Source of the DNA: Candidatus Mediterraneibacter colneyensis
GTDB lineage: Bacteria; Bacillota; Clostridia; Lachnospirales; Lachnospiraceae
Direction of reading: 5' to 3'
Length of the DNA: 14,972 nt
NCBI GenBank assembly: GCA_019114745.1
Contig: DXEY01000140.1
Span: forward strand, 1-14,972
In this document: positions 10,951 to 14,972 of the stretch, piece after piece
How positions within the stretch are numbered: position 1 is the stretch's first letter
Layout: each line of letters begins with the position of its first letter
Notes under the pieces: model-generated
The model's database searches: none
What the model was told of the DNA's origin: nothing
The model's input: the letters and a program-made list of their open reading frames with translations, nothing else
Made by a program: the position numbers and the translations under genes

Positions 10951-13281
10951 CGTTGTTTCCTCCTTCTTTTTTCTGTTTCTTTTTATCTTTTTATCTCTGC
11001 CGGCATCATACATATTAAACCAATTGAGCCGCAGGGCATTGCTTACTACGCAGAAACTGGAAAGACTCATGGCAGCCGCTCCGAACATCGGATTTAACTG
11101 CCAGCCAAACAGCGGGATCCATATCCCCGCCGCCAGCGGGATGCCGATCACATTGTAGAAAAACGCCCAGAACAGATTCTCATGGATATTCCGCAGTGTG
11201 GCGCGGCTCATGCGGATCGCCGCGGGAACATCTGTCAGCCTGCTCTTCATGAGAACCACATCCGCCGCATCGATGGCAATGTCTGTGCCCGCTCCGATCG
11301 CAATTCCCATATCTGCTCTCGTAAGGGCGGGAGCATCATTGATCCCGTCTCCCACCATGGCAACCCTTCCTTTTTTCTTCAGGGAACGGATCACGCTTTC
11401 TTTCCCCTCAGGAAGGACGCCCGCGATCACTTCATCCACGCCTGCCTGGGCGCCGATCGCCCGGGCGGTGCGCTTATTGTCCCCGGTAAGCATTACCACA
11501 TGGATGCCCATATCCCGGAGCTCTTTTACCGCCTGGGGACTCTCCTCTTTGATCACGTCCGCCACTGCGATAATACCGATCAGGCTGCCGTCCCTGCTGA
11601 AAAACAGAGGGGTCTTTCCCTGTTCTGACAGCTCTTCCGCTTTCTTTCTGAGCTCCTCAGACACTACGGCGCTCCCGCTGATAAATTTCAGGTTTCCGCC
11701 GCAGATCAGGGAACCGTCTATTTTTCCCGACAGACCGTTGCCCGGGACTGCCTGGAATCCTTCTGCCTCCAGTTCTCCACTCGTCCCGTCTTCCTCTGCT
11801 TTTACGATAATGGCACGGGCAAGAGGATGCTCACTTTTCTTCTCAAGGGCATACGCACAGGCAAGGAGTTCCGCCTCTGTCACTCCGTCCGCCGGGATCA
11901 TATCCGTCACTTTCGGTTCCCCGCTCGTGATCGTACCTGTCTTATCCAGCGCCACGATCTCCGTCTTTCCGGTCTCCTCCAGAGACACCGCAGTCTTAAA
12001 CATGATCCCGTGTTTTGCACCCATGCCGTTGCCTACCATGATCGCAACCGGAGTTGCAAGGCCCAGCGCGCACGGGCAGCTGATCACCAGAACAGAAATC
12101 CCGCGCGCCAGCGCAAATCCGATCGTCTCGCCTGCGATCATCCATGCAAGGATCGTCACAACCGCGATTGCGATCACCGCCGGCACAAATACACCGGATA
12201 CCCGGTCTGCCACTTTTGCAATGGGGGCTTTTGTCGCCGCCGCATCGCTGACCATCTGGATGATCTGGGAGAGCGTCGTATCTTCCCCGACACGGGACGC
12301 CTCGCATTTCAGATATCCCGACTGGTTCAGCGTAGCCGCAGAGACAGCGTCTCCCGCTTTTTTATCTACAGGGATACTCTCGCCGGTCAGCGCAGATTCA
12401 TTTACCGCACTGCTCCCTTCCAGTACGACGCCGTCCACCGGGATATTCTCTCCCGGCCGGACAACAAAGATATCCCCTTTTCTCACCTGCTCGATCGATA
12501 CGGTCTCCTCTGCTCCTCCCCGGATCACTACAGCAGTCTTTGGCGCCAGTTTCATCAGGCTTTTCAATGCATCTGTCGTGCGCCCCTTTGACCGCGCCTC
12601 GAGCATTTTCCCCACTGTGATCAGAGTCAGGATCATCGCCGCAGACTCAAAATAAAACTCGTGCATATAGGACATCACGCCGGCCATATCCCCGCGCATC
12701 TGCGCATCGGTCATGGCAAACAGCGCATAGACACTGTACCCGTAGGAAGCTCCTGCGCCGAGCGCCACCAGAGTGTCCATGTTCGGTGCCCTGTGGATCA
12801 GCCCCCGGAAACCGCTGATAAAGAATTTCTGGTTGATCACCATAACAGCCGTTGTCAGAAGAAGCTGGATCAGCCCCATCGCCACATGGTTTCCTTCCAG
12901 AAAAGACGGCACCGGCCAGTTCCACATCATATGTCCCATAGAAAAGTACATCAGCGGGAGCAGGAAGCACAGAGAAGCGATCAGCCGTTTCTTCATCCTG
13001 GGCGTCTCTTTATCTTTCAGCGATTCCTCCGCTTCCGAGAGCGGCGCTCCCTTTACACTGCCATGCGCAGATCCGCCGCCCCCTCCTTTTTCAGAAGCAC
13101 CGTATCCTGCCTCCTCTACGGCAGCGATCACATCAGCCGGCGACGCCGTACCCTCCACCCCCATTGAGTTCGTCAGCAGACTCACAGAACAGGAGGTGAC
13201 CCCGGGCACTTTCGACACTGCCTTTTCGACACGGGCGCTGCACGCGGCACAGCTCATGCCGGTCACATTATATTGTTCCAT
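10741..13281 (-). CDS. copA: Cu(I)-exporting P1B-type ATPase CopA with C-terminal CopZ-like domain
   Basis: An 846-residue membrane pump that uses ATP to export cytosolic Cu(I). Domain order: an N-terminal metal-binding domain (GMSCAACS, C11 and C14), then a glycine-rich linker, and eight expected membrane helices. Next come the actuator TGES (299-302), the membrane metal site CPC (402-404), phosphorylation DKTGT (D446) and the SEHP nucleotide motif (483-486). GDGINDAP (644-651) and the Cu(I)-type helix motifs YN (709-710) and MSLSS (near 738) follow. After a Lys-rich linker (about residues 762-777) comes a second metal-binding domain with CGHC (789-792), an unusual C-terminal position resembling a fused CopZ. 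The ATG at 13281 follows GGGAGG by 7 nt. An in-frame TTG at 13296 lies in that ribosome site and is rejected. The gene is 18 nt downstream of csoR and controlled by it. Confidence 0.96.
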   Translation of the reverse strand: MEQYNVTGMSCAACSARVEKAVSKVPGVTSCSVSLLTNSMGVEGTASPADVIAAVEEAGYGASEKGGGGGSAHGSVKGAPLSEAEESLKDKETPRMKKRLIASLCFLLPLMYFSMGHMMWNWPVPSFLEGNHVAMGLIQLLLTTAVMVINQKFFISGFRGLIHRAPNMDTLVALGAGASYGYSVYALFAMTDAQMRGDMAGVMSYMHEFYFESAAMILTLITVGKMLEARSKGRTTDALKSLMKLAPKTAVVIRGGAEETVSIEQVRKGDIFVVRPGENIPVDGVVLEGSSAVNESALTGESIPVDKKAGDAVSAATLNQSGYLKCEASRVGEDTTLSQIIQMVSDAAATKAPIAKVADRVSGVFVPAVIAIAVVTILAWMIAGETIGFALARGISVLVISCPCALGLATPVAIMVGNGMGAKHGIMFKTAVSLEETGKTEIVALDKTGTITSGEPKVTDMIPADGVTEAELLACAYALEKKSEHPLARAIIVKAEEDGTSGELEAEGFQAVPGNGLSGKIDGSLICGGNLKFISGSAVVSEELRKKAEELSEQGKTPLFFSRDGSLIGIIAVADVIKEESPQAVKELRDMGIHVVMLTGDNKRTARAIGAQAGVDEVIAGVLPEGKESVIRSLKKKGRVAMVGDGINDAPALTRADMGIAIGAGTDIAIDAADVVLMKSRLTDVPAAIRMSRATLRNIHENLFWAFFYNVIGIPLAAGIWIPLFGWQLNPMFGAAAMSLSSFCVVSNALRLNWFNMYDAGRDKKIKRNRKKKEETTMTKTMKIEGMMCGHCEARVKKVLEALDQVDEAQVSHEAGTAVVTLNADLSDDVLKKAVEDQDYKVLGIE
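10966..10972 (-). other. Candidate -1 frameshift site (A AAA AAG) in copA linker
   Basis: The heptamer A AAA AAG lies in the correct phase, with AAA and AAG being zero-frame codons. It is directly before the AAGGAGG of the nested copZ start. Slipping by -1 would add 12 codons (GAA GGA GGA AAC and on) and stop at a TGA, giving CopA without the C-terminal chaperone domain. A second AAA AAG pair lies at 10987-10992. No stimulatory stem was identified, so this is a candidate only. Confidence 0.3.
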
Positions 13282-13299
13282 ACCAAAACCTCCCAAAAC

Positions 13300-13611
13300 T
13301 TATTTCATCAGTTTCTGAAGGACAAGGACAAGCTCGTCGATGGTCTCTTCCTTTCCTTCTCTGATGTCCTCTGCGACGCAGGAACGGATATGCTCTGCCA
13401 GGAGTACTTTATTAAAACTGTTGAGTGCGGCGTTGACTGCCGATACCTGAATCAGGATATCCGGGCAGTATACGTCGTTTTCAACCATTTTTTTGATCCC
13501 TCTCACCTGGCCTTCGATCCGGCTCAGGCGGTTGAGCATATTCCGGCGTTCTTTTTCTGTACGCTCTTTTGTCCTGTGTCCGCATCCGGGACAGACTTTG
13601 TTTTCTTCCAT
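13300..13611 (-). CDS. csoR: Copper-sensing transcriptional repressor CsoR
   Basis: A 103-residue all-helical repressor of the CsoR/RcnR (DUF156) family that leaves DNA when Cu(I) binds. The family core is clear: LNRLSRIEGQVRGIKKMVEN, the copper ligands C49 (VYCPDIL), H74 and C78 (AEHIRSC), and the trailing helix. The C-H-C set is that of CsoR and not of the nickel/cobalt sensor RcnR or the formaldehyde sensor FrmR. An extra N-terminal segment, CPGCGH (C7, C10, H12), is not part of the core and resembles half of a zinc ribbon. The start ATG has AAAGGAG upstream with a rather long gap of about 12 nt. The gene is followed by copA after 18 nt, with one promoter carrying two CsoR-type operators, so it is autoregulated with copA. 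Confidence 0.95.
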   Translation of the reverse strand: MEENKVCPGCGHRTKERTEKERRNMLNRLSRIEGQVRGIKKMVENDVYCPDILIQVSAVNAALNSFNKVLLAEHIRSCVAEDIREGKEETIDELVLVLQKLMK

Positions 13612-13633
13612 TTTTATATTATGCTCCTTTCAA

Positions 13634-13646
13634 ACCCCTATGGGGT
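13634..13646. promoter_or_regulatory. CsoR-type operator, downstream copy
   Basis: ACCCC-TAT-GGGGT, a perfect 13-bp palindrome of the C-run/G-run form known for CsoR sites. It lies about +14 to +26 in the csoR leader, just before the ribosome site. Confidence 0.75.
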
Positions 13647-13665
13647 ATTATTTCCTTACAGGAAG

Positions 13666-13694
13666 ATTATATACCCTTGCAGGGTATTTTTCAA
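13666..13694 (-). promoter_or_regulatory. Promoter of csoR-copA
   Basis: On the minus strand TTGAAA (13689-13694) is followed after exactly 17 bp by a perfect TATAAT (13666-13671). The whole spacer is filled by a CsoR-type operator, so repressor and RNA polymerase would compete. The start is predicted near 13659. Confidence 0.88.
13671..13687. promoter_or_regulatory. CsoR-type operator, inside promoter spacer
   Basis: ATACCCT-TGC-AGGGTAT, a perfect 17-bp palindrome matching the known CsoR site shape (TACCC...GGGTA). It overlaps the last base of the -10 box and fills the spacer between the -10 and -35 boxes. Confidence 0.8.
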
Positions 13695-13749
13695 GTGTAA
13701 ATATTGGGAAATAAAAAAGTTTGGGAAATCTTGGATTCATCATATCAGA

Positions 13750-14520
13750 TCAGAGATTTCTGTGGAGACATTCCAGTATCTCTCTCAGTTCCCCGGCACA
13801 AATCTGCCCCGGTGCCGACGCCCTGCCCGCTGTTCCGAACGTGATCGCAGATCCGAAGATTTCCCCGCTGATCCTGCTGACCACACCGATCCCTCCCATA
13901 GCCATGGTCACGACCGGGCACCGGGCATATTCCGAACGCATCTCGTCCGTCACGCCGAGCAGCGTAAGCACATCCCCGGCATTTTGCGGCATCACCGCGA
14001 TCTTCAGGATATCTGCACCCAGCTCCTGCATCCTGCACAGCCGCGAGATCATCTCCTCCTTCGGCGGAGTTCCCTGAAAATCATGGCTCGAACAGATCAC
14101 TTTCACTCCGGAGGCATGTGCCGTCTTTACCGCAGACCGGACGGCATTGTCTCCGGCTGAGAGTTCCACGTCCACCAGATCCACACATCCTGAACATATC
14201 GCCTGCCGGTTCAGCTTCATATAGAGTTCAGAGGAAAGCTCCCTCTCCCCGCCCTCTGCGCGGGTGCGGAATGTAAAGAGAAGAGGCAGACTGCCCAGAA
14301 CACCTCTCAGCGACTCCAGGAGCCTCCCCGTCCGACCCTCATCTGAAATGTCCCCGTACCAGTCGGCGCGCCACTCGACCAGATCGGCGCCGGACGCTTT
14401 CGCCTGTTCTGCTTCCGACAGGATTTCCTCCATATTAATGCCTGTAAGCGGGATACAGATCTTCGGAATCCCCGATCCAATCTCCACGCCCCTGACAGTT
14501 ACCGTATTTTTCTCAGACAT
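13750..14520 (-). CDS. aroD: 3-Dehydroquinate dehydratase, type I
   Basis: A 256-residue cytosolic (beta/alpha)8 enzyme of the shikimate pathway that dehydrates 3-dehydroquinate to 3-dehydroshikimate through a Schiff base. The active-site elements are all visible: EWRAD (E49, R51) near the N-terminus, the general base H146 in SSHDF, the Schiff-base lysine K173 in DILKIAVMP, and the C-terminal substrate loop with Q239. The length is that of the type I family. The start ATG at 14520 has AAAGGGG about 11 nt upstream, a slightly long spacing. It is 15 nt after the ArsC/Spx-like gene, so the two probably share a transcript. No other aro genes are in the window. No convincing terminator was seen after it, so transcripts might run into csoR. 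Confidence 0.96.
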   Translation of the reverse strand: MSEKNTVTVRGVEIGSGIPKICIPLTGINMEEILSEAEQAKASGADLVEWRADWYGDISDEGRTGRLLESLRGVLGSLPLLFTFRTRAEGGERELSSELYMKLNRQAICSGCVDLVDVELSAGDNAVRSAVKTAHASGVKVICSSHDFQGTPPKEEMISRLCRMQELGADILKIAVMPQNAGDVLTLLGVTDEMRSEYARCPVVTMAMGGIGVVSRISGEIFGSAITFGTAGRASAPGQICAGELREILECLHRNL

Positions 14521-14535
14521 CCTGCATGTCCCCTT

Positions 14536-14883
14536 TCACAGTTTTTCCTCCCATTCCTTTTCCCGGAATCCGACCAGCACGATGCCGTCGCCTGCCAGGA
14601 TCGGACGTTTTACCAGCATCCCGTCTGTCGCGAGAAGTTCGAGCTGTTCTGTTTCACTCATCCCGGGAAGTTTATCTTTTAATCCCATTTCTTTATAAAG
14701 ATTTCCGCTCGTATTAAAAAACCGCTTCAGGGGAAGCCCGCTCATCTCCCACCACCCGCGAAGTTCATCTGCCGTGGGATTCTCTGTTTTAATATCCCTC
14801 AACTCATATTTCAGCCCTTTCCCCTCCAGCCACTTCTGTGCCTTTTTGCACGTACTGCACTTCGGGTAACATAAAAATAACAT
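14536..14883 (-). CDS. ArsC/Spx family thioredoxin-fold protein
   Basis: A 115-residue protein of the ArsC/Spx/YffB family. The N-terminus MLFLCYPKCSTCKKAQKWL contains a redox-type CxxC (C9, C12) in the place of the family's active cysteine. It ends with the conserved segment MLVKRPILAGDG, including the cis-proline RP typical of the fold. The middle part with FFNTSGNLYKE and LKDKLPGMSETEQLELLATDG is characteristic of the Firmicutes members annotated as arsenate reductase-like. It is not clearly an arsenate reductase: no ars genes are near, and Spx-type transcriptional control or a glutaredoxin-like role are open alternatives. The ATG at 14883 has AAGGCGGG upstream and fits the family N-terminus; a longer frame to 14967 would add 28 residues outside the fold and is rejected. 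It is followed by aroD after 15 nt. Confidence 0.88.
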   Translation of the reverse strand: MLFLCYPKCSTCKKAQKWLEGKGLKYELRDIKTENPTADELRGWWEMSGLPLKRFFNTSGNLYKEMGLKDKLPGMSETEQLELLATDGMLVKRPILAGDGIVLVGFREKEWEEKL

Positions 14884-14931
14884 AAATATCCCGCCTTTCC
14901 ATCTGTCATATTTGTTTCGATATACCTCATA

Positions 14932-14960
14932 ATCATACCAGTTCCTTGTATGAAAATAAA
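14932..14960 (-). promoter_or_regulatory. Possible promoter of the ArsC/Spx-like gene and aroD
   Basis: On the minus strand TATGAT (14932-14937) has a poor TTTATT (14955-14960) 17 bp upstream. The -10 is good (five of six) but the -35 is weak, and the region runs to the window edge. The call is tentative. Confidence 0.25.
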
Positions 14961-14972
14961 TACGCATATTGC

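Noticed and set aside
11198..12655. 485-codon plus-strand open frame opposite copA
   Set aside because: It is long only because copA is G+C-rich and codon-biased. Its product is Ser/Thr/Ala-rich with no motif, and copA itself is fully supported by motifs.
13282..13296. TTG start of CopA at 13296
   Set aside because: The TTG overlaps the GGGAGG ribosome site of the ATG at 13281.
14884..14967. Longer start of the ArsC/Spx-like protein at 14967
   Set aside because: It adds 28 residues (YFHTRNWYDYEVYRNKY and more) not in the family fold. The region looks A+T-rich and promoter-like, and AAGGCGGG fits the ATG at 14883.
1..14972. Search for a mobile element, CRISPR array, toxin-antitoxin pair or defence system
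   Set aside because: No transposase, integrase, spaced direct repeats or defence-type domains were found; the window is core chromosome apart from the copper operon.

Overview
The window is a compact, gene-dense stretch of a Firmicutes chromosome, most likely a spore-forming gut Clostridia member of the Lachnospiraceae type. The reasons are the Firmicutes-type LexA box before recA, RNase Y, a clostridial NifS/IscU pair under an Rrf2 regulator, SpoIIM and SpoVB-like sporulation genes, strong AGGAGG ribosome sites throughout, and a G+C content that looks near 50 %. The species cannot be fixed from sequence reading alone. Every gene except one is on the minus strand. No IS element, prophage, CRISPR array, tRNA or rRNA was seen, and no gene-free gap exceeds 300 bases.

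Layout from low to high coordinates. (1) The start of gap (GAPDH), cut by the window edge, with its own promoter and a leader that can form two hairpins. (2) An iron-sulfur/tRNA-thiolation operon read leftwards: Rrf2/IscR-like regulator, cysteine desulfurase, IscU scaffold, MnmA tRNA 2-thiouridylase, and a PHP-type histidinol phosphatase. It has a TTGACA promoter at 4484-4512 and a hairpin terminator at 245-286. (3) The single plus-strand gene, a SpoVB/MurJ-type flippase, overlapping tail-to-tail with spoIIM. (4) A leftward block recA - recX - rny - nudF - spoIIM. It begins at an SOS promoter with a perfect CGAAC-N4-GTTCG LexA box. It has a second promoter for rny, a strong terminator after rny, and a candidate sigma-E promoter for spoIIM. 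(5) A copper operon csoR - copA, with one CsoR-type operator inside the promoter spacer, another downstream, and a terminator that includes the copA stop codon. (6) An ArsC/Spx-like thioredoxin-fold gene followed by aroD (type I dehydroquinase).

How the genes work together. The cysteine desulfurase supplies sulfur both to IscU for Fe-S clusters and to MnmA for s2U34 in tRNA, and the Rrf2 regulator with three cysteines probably senses the Fe-S supply. RecA and RecX form an SOS recombination unit. RNase Y controls mRNA turnover. CsoR represses its own operon until Cu(I) binds, when CopA exports copper.

The most interesting signal is in copA. The ATPase carries an in-frame C-terminal CopZ-like chaperone domain. 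That domain is preceded, in the same frame, by a perfect AAGGAGG, an 8-nt spacer and an ATG that would yield a 69-residue free CopZ. An in-phase A AAA AAG slippery heptamer sits directly before this. A -1 slip there would end 13 codons later and remove the chaperone domain. One gene could therefore give fused CopA-CopZ, free CopZ and tail-less CopA. This is inferred from sequence and untested.
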